A stretch of DNA of 64,000 bases from Bacteroidota bacterium (GTDB taxonomy: Bacteria; Bacteroidota; Bacteroidia; Chitinophagales; Chitinophagaceae), in the NCBI GenBank assembly GCA_947453145.1, contig CANGFA010000010.1, positions 1 through 64,000 on the forward strand, written 5' to 3'. This document shows positions 8,512-17,057 of this stretch, in pieces. Under the pieces are notes generated by a model. It saw nothing but the letters and a program-made list of their open reading frames with translations. It was not told the origin of the DNA and made no database searches. The position numbers and the translations under genes are program-made. How positions within the stretch are numbered: the first letter of the stretch is position 1; each line of letters opens with the position of its first letter.

Positions 8512-10917
8512 CTATTTTTTACTAGCTGCTTGCATTGGAGACAATCCAAAAGATTGTCCACGACCCATTGTTCTTGCTTTGAACAAAGCAAATTTACTAG
8601 GTTCAGCTATATTAGGCCAGCTATTGTTTGTTTCATCAATGTCGGCTGTTTCGCGCATTGGATCCAATTTAATCCCAACTGCTTTTTTATTGGTATAGAA
8701 AAGTTTGGTTACTTTGTTTTCATTTTTTCTCCATATTTGAGCAGGAATTCGTTTTGTTTCTTTAGTGCCGTCTGCAAAAGTAAACTCAACAATAATTGGC
8801 ATAACTAAACCCCCTTTATTTACAAAAGTAATCTCATATAAATTCGCATCTGCATATTTTGCTTTTTCTGCCTCCGTTAATGTAGAAGGCGCACCAAAAT
8901 TAGGTGCAGGTTGTTTTGTTATTGAATCATAAGGCTCTATGCCTCTGTCATATCTCCAATAAAAATCGCGTAAGGCAGTATCTGCATCGGTTAAGAAAAC
9001 GATGGACTTATCTTGTCTGTTTCTAATTTTAGAAATATCCTCAAATGAATTCACAGCTGGTTTATCTAAGCCACGGCCACCTGCATTCATTCCACCACCG
9101 CCACCGCGTGGTCCCATTCCCATTCCACCTGCTGGAGCTGCAGCGGTTGCATCGTATACAGCATGCTTAACCGTATCAATGGCAATATCACAAGGATCAA
9201 TGCTATAGAACCAACCTCTCCAGAACCAATCTAAATCTTCGGCACTTGCATCCTCTATGGTTCTAAATAAATCGGCAGGTGTTGGATGTTTAAATGCCCA
9301 ACGTCTCGCATATTCTTTAAAAGAATAATCAAATAATTCACGGCCCATAATGGTTTCACGTAAAATATTTAACCCAGTTGCAGGCTTCGCATATGCATTT
9401 GGTCCAAAACCAATAATGTTTTCGCTATTGGTCATGATAGGCTCTAACTGATCCTTTGGTAATTTCATATAATCGGTAATGGTCCAGGCTGGCCCACGAC
9501 GTGTAGGAAATTTGTTGTCATACATTTCTTCCGTTAAATATTCAACAAAGGTATTTAACCCTTCATCCATCCAAGACCATTGACGCTCATCAGAGTTTAC
9601 AATCATTGGGAAAAAGTTATGTCCAACTTCGTGTATAACCACACCTAGCATACCATTCTTAGTGGCTTCGGTATAGGTTCCGTCTTTTTCGGTACGACCA
9701 TAGTTAAAACAAATCATAGGGTATTCCATACCATTAGAAGCTTCAATACTTTGTGCTACTGGGTAAGGATAAGGAATAGAAAATTTAGAATAGGTTTTAA
9801 TAGTATGTGCAACAGCTTTAGAAGAGAACTTGCGATATAAACCATAAGCCTCTTTTCCATAAGCACTCATGCTCATTACTTTTTTACCTTCTACATTAGT
9901 TGCGAGTGCATCCCAAACAAATTTACGGCTGCTTCCAAAAGCAAAGTCACGCACATTTTCGGCATTAAACACCCAAGTTTTTGTAGTGCTCACTGGATTT
10001 TTTTCTGCATTTTTTGCTTCGTCCAAAGTAACCACTTCTACTGGCTCCGTAAAGGATGTTTGTGCTTTATTCCATCTAGCCAATTGAGCAGCACTTAGTA
10101 CAGCAGGATAATTTTGACATTGTCCAGTTGCCATTACAACATGGTCACCTGGAACCGTTATAGCTACTTTAAAGTTGCCAAAGGTTAAGGCAAACTCTCC
10201 TCTGTCTGTAAACTGATGATTTTGCCATCCTTGGAAATCAGAGTACACACATAAACGAGGATACCATTGTGTCATGGTAAATAAATAGTTGCCGTCTTCT
10301 GGGAAGAATTCGTAACCACCACGACCTGCGTAAACTAAACGATCTGTGATTTTATAATTCCAATCTATTTTAAATACAAATTTTTGTCCTGGCTTTAATG
10401 CAGTTGGTAATTCCAAACGCATCATGGTTTTATTTACAGTGTATTTTAATTTGCCACCCACTGCGTCCGTTACTGCAATAATATTGTCACCCAATCCATT
10501 GTCTACACTTTCTGATGCTAATTTGTCAAGCGCAGCAGGCGTCATTCCACGGCCAATATTACTACCCTCTTCGTATCCTGCATTTTTAAGTGTGTTGTGT
10601 TGATTCTCGTCCAACTGCAACCATAGGTAGGTTAACACATCGGGAGAATTATTAAAATAGGTTACTGTTTCTGAACCAGTTAATAATAATTTTTTTTCAT
10701 CCAAGCTTGCTTTAATATCATAGTCCGCACGTTGTTGCCAATATTTAGGACCAGGTGCTCCACTTGCTGTACGATACTCATTTGGCGTTGGTAAAATTGT
10801 GCCCAATTGTTCAAACTTGTTTCCATGATTAGATCCTGGATTGTTATGAATGTCTTGCGCAAAATTTACTGAGCAAATGCTCAATAAAAGAAAACATAAT
10901 GTAAATAGTTTCTTCAT
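8512..10917 (-). CDS. M1 family zinc metallopeptidase, 801 aa, paralogue of the downstream gene
   Basis: A signal peptide (residues 1-20, ...V-N-F-A-Q) is followed by the same architecture as the next gene: H429-E-V-G-H433, E452 in W-M-D-E-G-L-N, and S-N-G-M-E-Y-P before the zinc site. It is about 120 residues longer. The extra length includes a glycine/methionine-rich insert (about residues 580-605, P-A-G-G-M-G-M-G-P-R-G-G-G-G-G) after the W-F-W-R-G-W-F motif and a longer tail. It lies 13 bases after the HupE-like gene and 7 before its paralogue, so the three are almost certainly one transcript. It is likely a secreted aminopeptidase; the specificity is unknown. Confidence 0.88.
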   Translation of the reverse strand: MKKLFTLCFLLLSICSVNFAQDIHNNPGSNHGNKFEQLGTILPTPNEYRTASGAPGPKYWQQRADYDIKASLDEKKLLLTGSETVTYFNNSPDVLTYLWLQLDENQHNTLKNAGYEEGSNIGRGMTPAALDKLASESVDNGLGDNIIAVTDAVGGKLKYTVNKTMMRLELPTALKPGQKFVFKIDWNYKITDRLVYAGRGGYEFFPEDGNYLFTMTQWYPRLCVYSDFQGWQNHQFTDRGEFALTFGNFKVAITVPGDHVVMATGQCQNYPAVLSAAQLARWNKAQTSFTEPVEVVTLDEAKNAEKNPVSTTKTWVFNAENVRDFAFGSSRKFVWDALATNVEGKKVMSMSAYGKEAYGLYRKFSSKAVAHTIKTYSKFSIPYPYPVAQSIEASNGMEYPMICFNYGRTEKDGTYTEATKNGMLGVVIHEVGHNFFPMIVNSDERQWSWMDEGLNTFVEYLTEEMYDNKFPTRRGPAWTITDYMKLPKDQLEPIMTNSENIIGFGPNAYAKPATGLNILRETIMGRELFDYSFKEYARRWAFKHPTPADLFRTIEDASAEDLDWFWRGWFYSIDPCDIAIDTVKHAVYDATAAAPAGGMGMGPRGGGGGMNAGGRGLDKPAVNSFEDISKIRNRQDKSIVFLTDADTALRDFYWRYDRGIEPYDSITKQPAPNFGAPSTLTEAEKAKYADANLYEITFVNKGGLVMPIIVEFTFADGTKETKRIPAQIWRKNENKVTKLFYTNKKAVGIKLDPMRETADIDETNNSWPNIAEPSKFALFKARTMGRGQSFGLSPMQAASKK

Positions 10918-10930
10918 TTGTACTTTTTTT

Positions 10931-11521
10931 CTATTTAATAATCGGTAATATACTCTTCAAAACCATACTTAAAGCAATTGCAATAGTCAAGCCAGATCCT
11001 ATCTGTAAATACACTATTCTTTTCACCTTAATTAGGGATACGAATATAAACGAAATAATTAGAATTAAGCCTACTATAAGCAGCTGTCCTAGCTCTAAAC
11101 CTAGGTTAAATGTGAAGAGCGGTCCAAGTATAGATGCTTCCATTCCAAGCAGGCTTTTTAGATAAGTGCTAAAGCCAAGGCCGTGTATAAGCCCGAAAAA
11201 CAGGGCAAGGAAGTAAATAAGAGGATATTTTGATTTGAATTCGAAGCTTTTGACCCCAAAATTAGCTAACGCAGTAAGTAAAATGGTAATGGGTATAAGG
11301 AACTCAATAATATCTGATGGGAAATCAATCCAATTGAGGGTACTCAAGGCTAAGGTTAAAGAATGTCCAAAGGTAAAAGCGGTAATAAGTACCAATAGTT
11401 TTTTCCAATCCGTCCATTGGTATCTTAAGGTTAAAGCCAACACAAAAAGGATATGATCCCAGGCGCCCCAACTTATGATATGTTTAAAACCTAAATGCAG
11501 ATAGATACCCAGGTCGCTCAT
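10931..11521 (-). CDS. HupE/UreJ-like membrane protein, 196 aa
   Basis: A small polytopic membrane protein with about six hydrophobic segments. His residues lie in or near the membrane (H-L-G-F-K-H-I, W-D-H-I-L-F-V, F-G-H-S-L-T-L, I-H-G-L-G-F-S), the pattern of the HupE/UreJ_2 family. HupE/UreJ relatives have been linked to metal (nickel) uptake in other bacteria, but there is no hydrogenase or urease here. It is the first gene of the operon with two M1 zinc peptidases, so a metal-supply role for them is an attractive but unproven inference. Confidence 0.75.
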   Translation of the reverse strand: MSDLGIYLHLGFKHIISWGAWDHILFVLALTLRYQWTDWKKLLVLITAFTFGHSLTLALSTLNWIDFPSDIIEFLIPITILLTALANFGVKSFEFKSKYPLIYFLALFFGLIHGLGFSTYLKSLLGMEASILGPLFTFNLGLELGQLLIVGLILIISFIFVSLIKVKRIVYLQIGSGLTIAIALSMVLKSILPIIK

Positions 11522-11581
11522 AAATGAAATTTTATGCTAATCAATTTTTTAGGACATTTGTACAAGACAAATATAAACAAT

Positions 11582-12070
11582 ATGACTTGGATTGGATACA
11601 AACCACTTGCGACCCTTTTAATTTCGATATTGCATCCTTTTTATGTTTCAGTGATAGACATGAATCATAATAATAAGGAAGCTAGTTTAGAAATTAGTGT
11701 TCGAACTTTTACGACAGATTTGGAAGCGAGAATAGAAAAAGAGTACAATGTAAAACTAGATTTATCCAACCCCAAGCAAAAAGCTAAAGCAGAGCAATAC
11801 ATTAATTTATATGTTCAAAAAAGACTAGCCTTAACCACAAATGGCGTGAGGGGTAAAATGGAATTTGTTGGATTTGAGATTCAGAAAGAAAGCACTTGGA
11901 GCTATTTTGAAATAAAAAATTTAAGCCAACTTAAACAGTTAGATGTTTTTTGCGAGATACTTTTTGGCATAGACGATTCTCAAATAAATATTTTGCATGC
12001 AAAAGTAAATGGACAAACCAAAAGTTATGAACTACCAGCACCTAAGAATAAGACTAGCTTTACTTTTTAA
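11582..12070 (+). CDS. DUF6702-type protein, 162 aa
   Basis: Starting at the ATG at 11582, a short hydrophobic N-terminus leads into H-P-F-Y-V-S-V-I-D-M-N-H, the opening of DUF6702 proteins of Bacteroidota. Conserved phrases follow (L-E-I-S-V-R-T-F-T-T-D-L-E, and a terminal segment with N-G-x-x-K-S-Y-E-L). Family members are small exported proteins of unknown function. An upstream in-frame ATG (11534) would add a polar stretch before the signal-like segment and is less likely. It is divergent from the HupE-like gene and its last 11 bases overlap the end of the convergent glycosyltransferase gene. Confidence 0.65.
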   Translation: MTWIGYKPLATLLISILHPFYVSVIDMNHNNKEASLEISVRTFTTDLEARIEKEYNVKLDLSNPKQKAKAEQYINLYVQKRLALTTNGVRGKMEFVGFEIQKESTWSYFEIKNLSQLKQLDVFCEILFGIDDSQINILHAKVNGQTKSYELPAPKNKTSFTF

Positions 12071-13739
12071 GCATTACTACTTCAAAAGGAGTTAGCTCGT
12101 TTTTCCTGGTTGCAGGGTTTAAAAAAGGCAGACTTAACATGGTTACGTGAAAACGATTGGACTTGTACTTTTGAATGCAATTGGGGAACTGAAGTTTTAA
12201 ACTACTATCGTTTGCCCAATCGGTTACCACCCAGTCCCCTTCCTTTAATTGAAGACTATCTTTTACATTAGGAAACACATGTTGACCATAAAAATGCAAC
12301 GCATTACTGTTAGGTATTTTATACAACACTATTTTATTTTGATCCCACCCTTTTTGTTTGATCATCTCTGCCAATTGATTACCCCATTGATATTTTAACA
12401 AGTTGGGATAAAAATGCGTATTCATAAATGTATTTAAGCCTAGCATAAGTACTACGGAAACATAAAACCATTTTTTACCCAAGGATTGTTTGGATAATAG
12501 TATACATATAATGAGGATCAATGCAACGACGCCTACTATTAAAGCTATAGCTTGTATTCTTCCAAAAGGAACAAAAGCAATGAGTGCCGCAGCAATAATT
12601 AGAATGGTAAAAATGAATAAATGAAAGCCAAACAAGCCCTTGATAAACTTACTAATTGTTTTATTATCCCATAAATAATGGCCCCAATGTTGCGCAGTTA
12701 AGATAGCTGCCAAAGGGAAAACTACAAAAATATAATGCGGTAATTGAGCCTGACTTCGCGACAAAACCAAGTAGGTTAAAACAAAACCAAAAAAGCTTAT
12801 GCTTTCAGTCCTTGTTTTAAATACCCCTTCAGTAATAAAAGAATATCCTTTTGCAAAAAGTGCCCACAAGAATACAAAAATCCATGGCAGGAAACTCCAA
12901 AACATGTTCTCTAATAAAAAAGTGAAATACCCCATTTCCTTGTAGAAATTTTGACCTGTATACCTGCCAAAACTTTGGGTCCAATAAAAAAATTCTAACC
13001 CAGACTTAATGGGTCTATCATTTATTAATTTACCAGGATGTAAGTCGTATTGTTGATATAAGCCCCAGCTCATTGGGAATAATAAAATAGCCAATAAAAT
13101 AATACCAGGAATGTATATAGGCTTATAAAAAAAGCTCCATTGTTTATTAATAACCCAATGAGGAGCCATTGCCAAAATTGGCACCACTAGTGCAATGGGA
13201 CCTTTGGTCATCATACCACCTGCAATCGCAAAAATGGCGTAAAAGAAAAACACCGTAATCCCTTTTTTTTGTTGAACAACACCTTGCGACCATTTTGACA
13301 ATAAATAAATACTTAGCATAACCCATCCCACCAACATCGTGTCTGTTCTTACATCATGAGCTATTAAGAAAAAGGCTTGAGAACAAGCTAAAATGATGGT
13401 TGCTAAACGCGCAATTTGAGCACTATAAAATAGTTGAGTAAATTTATAAGTTGCGTATAAAGCAGCTCCTAAAAATAATAAGGAAGGAATGCGGTAAGCC
13501 CAGTCATGTACGCCAAATATTTTCATAGAAAGTGCCGACAACCAAAATAACATGGGTGGCTTATCTAAATAATCCTTACCTAAATCAAATACTTGTAAAA
13601 AACTTTTCCTTTCCAACATTTCCCTGCTAATGGAAGCATATTGAGAAGCGTCTATGTCCATTAAAGGAATCATAAAACTGCCCACTAAATAAACACCTAC
13701 ACAGGCAAATAACAAAAGGGCGAAAGTATTTTTACTCAT
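12060..13739 (-). CDS. GT39/ArnT-like membrane glycosyltransferase, 559 aa
   Basis: A GT-C-type enzyme: a first membrane helix, then a loop with the catalytic acidic motif D-I-D-A-S-Q-Y-A-S-I-S-R-E-M and D-K-P-P-M-L-F-W, followed by about ten further membrane segments and a C-terminal soluble domain. This is the pattern of ArnT and related polyprenyl-phosphate-sugar transferases (PMT_2). It should move a sugar from a lipid carrier to lipid A, a glycan or a protein on the periplasmic side; donor and acceptor are not readable. The PAP2 phosphatase gene lies 24 bases upstream on the same strand, fitting recycling of polyprenyl carrier or lipid A modification. Confidence 0.8.
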   Translation of the reverse strand: MSKNTFALLLFACVGVYLVGSFMIPLMDIDASQYASISREMLERKSFLQVFDLGKDYLDKPPMLFWLSALSMKIFGVHDWAYRIPSLLFLGAALYATYKFTQLFYSAQIARLATIILACSQAFFLIAHDVRTDTMLVGWVMLSIYLLSKWSQGVVQQKKGITVFFFYAIFAIAGGMMTKGPIALVVPILAMAPHWVINKQWSFFYKPIYIPGIILLAILLFPMSWGLYQQYDLHPGKLINDRPIKSGLEFFYWTQSFGRYTGQNFYKEMGYFTFLLENMFWSFLPWIFVFLWALFAKGYSFITEGVFKTRTESISFFGFVLTYLVLSRSQAQLPHYIFVVFPLAAILTAQHWGHYLWDNKTISKFIKGLFGFHLFIFTILIIAAALIAFVPFGRIQAIALIVGVVALILIICILLSKQSLGKKWFYVSVVLMLGLNTFMNTHFYPNLLKYQWGNQLAEMIKQKGWDQNKIVLYKIPNSNALHFYGQHVFPNVKDSLQLKEGDWVVTDWANDSSLKLQFPNCIQKYKSNRFHVTMLSLPFLNPATRKNELTPFEVVMLKK

Positions 13740-13763
13740 TTTAATATATTAAATACAAAGTAA

Positions 13764-14357
13764 TTATTGTAAGATAGGTGTTGATTGTAGTTGCCAATGC
13801 TTAAATAATTTACCATTGAAATAACCAACCAATACGCCAATGATCGCACCGCCCAGAATATCCAATGGATAATGTACTCCAACATATACCTGCGCATAAG
13901 CGATAATTGTAGCCCAAATTAAAAATATAAATCGATAATTTTTAAGAAGGGGTTGTAATGTGAGCACCATAAAAACAGCCAGCCCAAAATGATTTGCTGC
14001 ATGAGAGGAAGTAAAACTAAACCCGCCCGAGCAATGTTCTAATAAAAGGCGCGATTGATTCATTAAAGTAGGATCCGCGCAAGGTCTTAATCTATGAAAT
14101 AAGGGTTTGAAAATACTGCTACTTATTTGATCTGTTAAAACAACATTTACGATCACTAAAACAATCCATCTCCAAACATTTTGCTTCCACTTAAAAATGA
14201 TAAAACCCAATAACACAATATACAAAGGCACCCAATTATTGGATGTCCTCATCCAAGGCATAATAGCATCCAAAATGGGACTGGTCCATTTCCCATTGAT
14301 CATAGAAAATAAAGCCCTGTCCTTTGCCAATAAACTCGCCCAAAAAGCTTGCATCAT
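13764..14357 (-). CDS. PAP2-type membrane phosphatase, 197 aa
   Basis: The three phosphatase motifs are visible: K-P-L-F-H-R-L-R-P (motif 1), F-T-S-S-H-A-A-N (motif 2, catalytic His) and G-V-H-Y-P-L-D-I-L-G-G (motif 3), between about five membrane segments. Such proteins dephosphorylate undecaprenyl pyrophosphate, phosphatidylglycerophosphate or lipid A; the C-terminal position of motif 3 fits an undecaprenyl-pyrophosphatase-like (BcrC/LpxE) role. It begins with two ATG codons (14357, 14354) and is probably cotranscribed with the downstream glycosyltransferase. A near-consensus box TATCTTTA ends four bases before the first ATG. Confidence 0.82.
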   Translation of the reverse strand: MMQAFWASLLAKDRALFSMINGKWTSPILDAIMPWMRTSNNWVPLYIVLLGFIIFKWKQNVWRWIVLVIVNVVLTDQISSSIFKPLFHRLRPCADPTLMNQSRLLLEHCSGGFSFTSSHAANHFGLAVFMVLTLQPLLKNYRFIFLIWATIIAYAQVYVGVHYPLDILGGAIIGVLVGYFNGKLFKHWQLQSTPILQ

Positions 14358-14392
14358 GTTATAAAGATACCAAGAAGTGTAAAAAATTAAAG

Positions 14393-14400
14393 TAAATTTG
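14393..14400 (+). promoter_or_regulatory. -7 promoter box of glmM
   Basis: TAAATTTG is an exact TAnnTTTG match 32 bases before the ATG at 14433, predicting a leader of about 25 bases. No clear -33 element is seen. Confidence 0.45.
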
Positions 14401-14432
14401 TAAATCCTTTTAAAAAAGAAAAAACAAGCAGT

Positions 14433-15815
14433 ATGTCTCTTATAAAAAGCATCTCCGGATTTAGAGGAACTATTGGCGGCAAACCCAATGATAACCTAAC
14501 CCCTATTGATATTGTGAAATTTGCTTCGGCTTATGGAACCTGGTTAAAGAATAAAGCCCCAGGCGCTAAAAAAGTAGTGGTTGGCCGAGATGGCAGAATG
14601 AGTGGCGAGATGGTGGAAGCATTGGTAGAACAATGCCTATTGGCATTGGGCATTGACGTAATACACCTAGGATTAAGCACCACACCTACAGTTGAAATGG
14701 CGGTGGTTTTTGAAAAGGCGGACGGTGGTATTATTTTAACAGCGAGCCATAATCCTAAACAATGGAATGCTTTAAAATTATTAAATGAAAAAGGAGAGTT
14801 TGTAAGTGCCGAGGAAGGAAAGACGATTCTAACACTTGCATCCAATGAAGATTTTAATTACGCAGACGTGGACGAAATGGGTAAAATAATTACAAACAAT
14901 AATAGCCTAGCAAAACATATCGAAGCAATTGTTCAATATCCATTAGTGGATATTGAAGCCATAAAATCTGCTAATTTTTCGGTGGTGGTGGACGCAATCA
15001 ATAGCAGCGGTGCCTTTTCGGTACCCGCTTTATTAAATGCGATAGGTGTTACCCAAATTAAAGTGTTAAACGAAGAGATGACAGGCAACTTTGCGCATAA
15101 TCCGGAACCTTTAAAAGAACATTTATCTGATTTATGTGAAACCGTTGTGAAAGAAAAAGCGCATTTGGGTATTGCAGTGGACCCGGATGTGGACCGCTTA
15201 TGTTTTGTAAGTGAAGATGGAGAATTATTTGGAGAAGAGTATACTTTAGTAGCAGTAGCTGATTATATTTTACAACATAAAAAAGGAGCAACCGTTAGTA
15301 ATCTATCTTCCACAAGAGCTTTAAGAGATATCACTGAAAAACAAGGTGGCAATTATTTTGCAAGTGCAGTGGGTGAGGTGAATGTAGTTACTATGATGAA
15401 AAATGAAAATGCTGTGATTGGTGGCGAAGGAAATGGGGGTATTATTGTTCCGGACTTGCATTATGGAAGAGACGCCTTAATTGGCATTGCTTTATTTTTA
15501 TCACATTTAGCAAAAACAAAAATGACCACATCGGCATTAAGAGCAAGTTACCCCGCCTATTTTATGAGCAAGAAAAAAATGGACTTGGATAGCAATATTT
15601 CATTGGATAAAATATTTTCAACCTTGGAAGCGAAGTTTAGTCAATTCCCTATTAATAAAGTAGATGGCTTTAAAATTGATTTTGACACTACATGGGTACA
15701 TTTAAGATCTAGTAATACCGAGCCCATCATTCGTATTTATACCGAAGCACCTTCTCAGCTGGAAGCCGACAAACTTGCCGACGAGATCATTGCCATTATT
15801 GGCACAATTCAGTAA
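14433..15815 (+). CDS. glmM: phosphoglucosamine mutase (phosphohexomutase family)
   Basis: All four alpha-phosphohexomutase domains are present. The phosphoserine loop is T-A-S-H-N-P with Ser105, the Mg site is D-P-D-V-D-R, the sugar-binding loop is G-G-E-G-N-G-G, and the phosphate-binding loop is R-S-S-N-T-E-P-I-I-R. GlmM converts glucosamine-6-P to glucosamine-1-P for UDP-GlcNAc, peptidoglycan and lipid A. The G-E-G-N-G-G loop and 460-aa length favour GlmM over phosphomannomutase. The partner enzyme GlmS is encoded separately at 55346. The cysteine desulfurase gene starts 11 bases after the stop, so they probably form one transcript. Confidence 0.85.
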   Translation: MSLIKSISGFRGTIGGKPNDNLTPIDIVKFASAYGTWLKNKAPGAKKVVVGRDGRMSGEMVEALVEQCLLALGIDVIHLGLSTTPTVEMAVVFEKADGGIILTASHNPKQWNALKLLNEKGEFVSAEEGKTILTLASNEDFNYADVDEMGKIITNNNSLAKHIEAIVQYPLVDIEAIKSANFSVVVDAINSSGAFSVPALLNAIGVTQIKVLNEEMTGNFAHNPEPLKEHLSDLCETVVKEKAHLGIAVDPDVDRLCFVSEDGELFGEEYTLVAVADYILQHKKGATVSNLSSTRALRDITEKQGGNYFASAVGEVNVVTMMKNENAVIGGEGNGGIIVPDLHYGRDALIGIALFLSHLAKTKMTTSALRASYPAYFMSKKKMDLDSNISLDKIFSTLEAKFSQFPINKVDGFKIDFDTTWVHLRSSNTEPIIRIYTEAPSQLEADKLADEIIAIIGTIQ

Positions 15816-15826
15816 TTTAGCAAAAT

Positions 15827-16954
15827 ATGGAAAGAATCTATTTTGATAATGCTGCAACCACTTCCTTAGATCCTCAGGTTTTAGAGGCCATGTTGCCGTA
15901 TTTGACAGAAAAATTTGGCAATCCCTCCTCTATTTATAGTTATGGAAGAGAGTCCAGAATGGCAATTGAGCAAGCGCGCAAGTCGGTAGCTAAAAACTTA
16001 GGCGCTAAACCTTCAGAAATATTTTTTACAAGTGGTGGAACTGAAAGTAGCAATACGGTTTTACATGCCGCTATTTATGATTTAGGTTGCCAACACATTA
16101 TTAGTTCACCCATAGAGCATCATGCTACATTACATACGGTAGAACATTTAGCAAAAACAGCTGGGGTTGCACTTAGTTATGTAAATATTCTTCCAAATGG
16201 ACATGTGGACCTATCTCATTTAGCTCAATTACTTGAAAGCAACCCAGCTAAAACTATTGTTAGCATCATGCATGCTAACAATGAAATAGGTAATATGATT
16301 GATTTACAAAAAGTAGGTACCTTATGTAAAAATCATACTGCTTACTTTCATAGCGATACCGTTCAAACAGTTGGACATTTTCCATTTAATTTAAAAGAGA
16401 TACCCGTTGACTTTATAACAGGGGCCGGACATAAATTTCACGGACCTAAAGGGGTGGGCATTTTATATATCAATGAAAATATAAAAATCAACCCCTTAGT
16501 GCATGGAGGTGCGCAAGAGCGTAATATGCGTGCAGGTACCGAAAACTTATATGGCATTGTAGGATTTGCAAAAGCATTAGAATTAGCTACCGAACATCAT
16601 GAAAATGATAGTAGCTATATTAATGAACTTCGTAAGTATATGCATGCTCAACTATTGGAGCAAATTCCAGGTGTAAGTTTTAATGGAGATACTTTTGGAG
16701 ATAGTTTATATACTTTATTAAGTGTAAATTTTCCGAAAAATGAAAAGTCCGAGATGATGTTGTTTAATTTAGATATTCATCATATTTGCGCAAGTGGTGG
16801 AAGTGCCTGCTCCAGTGGTGCCCAACAAGGTTCACATGTTATTAATGCATTAAACAAGGATGAATCGATTGCGACCGTTCGTTTTTCGTTCTGCAAACAC
16901 AATACGAAAGCAGAAATTGATCAAGTGATTGCTACTTTGAAAACCTTATTATAA
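15827..16954 (+). CDS. cysteine desulfurase (NifS/IscS family), 375 aa
   Basis: A class-V aminotransferase fold. The PLP lysine is K203 in T-G-A-G-H-K-F-H-G-P-K-G. The persulfide cysteine is in the C-terminal loop S-G-G-S-A-C328-S-S-G, whose short flexible form is typical of group I (IscS/NifS). The N-terminus I-Y-F-D-N-A-A-T-T-S-L-D is canonical. It releases sulfur from cysteine for Fe-S clusters and tRNA thiolation. No isc or suf scaffold genes are adjacent; mtaB, a sulfur-dependent tRNA enzyme, lies about 3.3 kb away. Whether it is the housekeeping IscS cannot be decided here. Confidence 0.88.
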   Translation: MERIYFDNAATTSLDPQVLEAMLPYLTEKFGNPSSIYSYGRESRMAIEQARKSVAKNLGAKPSEIFFTSGGTESSNTVLHAAIYDLGCQHIISSPIEHHATLHTVEHLAKTAGVALSYVNILPNGHVDLSHLAQLLESNPAKTIVSIMHANNEIGNMIDLQKVGTLCKNHTAYFHSDTVQTVGHFPFNLKEIPVDFITGAGHKFHGPKGVGILYINENIKINPLVHGGAQERNMRAGTENLYGIVGFAKALELATEHHENDSSYINELRKYMHAQLLEQIPGVSFNGDTFGDSLYTLLSVNFPKNEKSEMMLFNLDIHHICASGGSACSSGAQQGSHVINALNKDESIATVRFSFCKHNTKAEIDQVIATLKTLL

Positions 16955-16998
16955 TCAATCCTTATTCTACCAGACTGATCCTTAAACGATACTTAAAT

Positions 16999-17032
16999 AA
17001 AAGAGGGCCTCGCAAGTGCGAGGCCCTCTTTT
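16999..17032. terminator. strong bidirectional terminator
   Basis: Perfect 15-bp stem (16999-17013 with 17018-17032), core GAGGGCCTCGC, tetraloop AAGT, and A-runs and T-runs on both sides. It ends both the glmM-desulfurase transcript and the DUF2723 gene. Confidence 0.9.
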
Positions 17033-17057
17033 ATGCTTCTATTGTACTTTTTAAAAC

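Noticed and set aside
6465-10917. Two M1 peptidase frames as one gene broken by a frameshift
   Set aside because: Each has its own start, signal peptide and complete zinc site; they are tandem paralogues.
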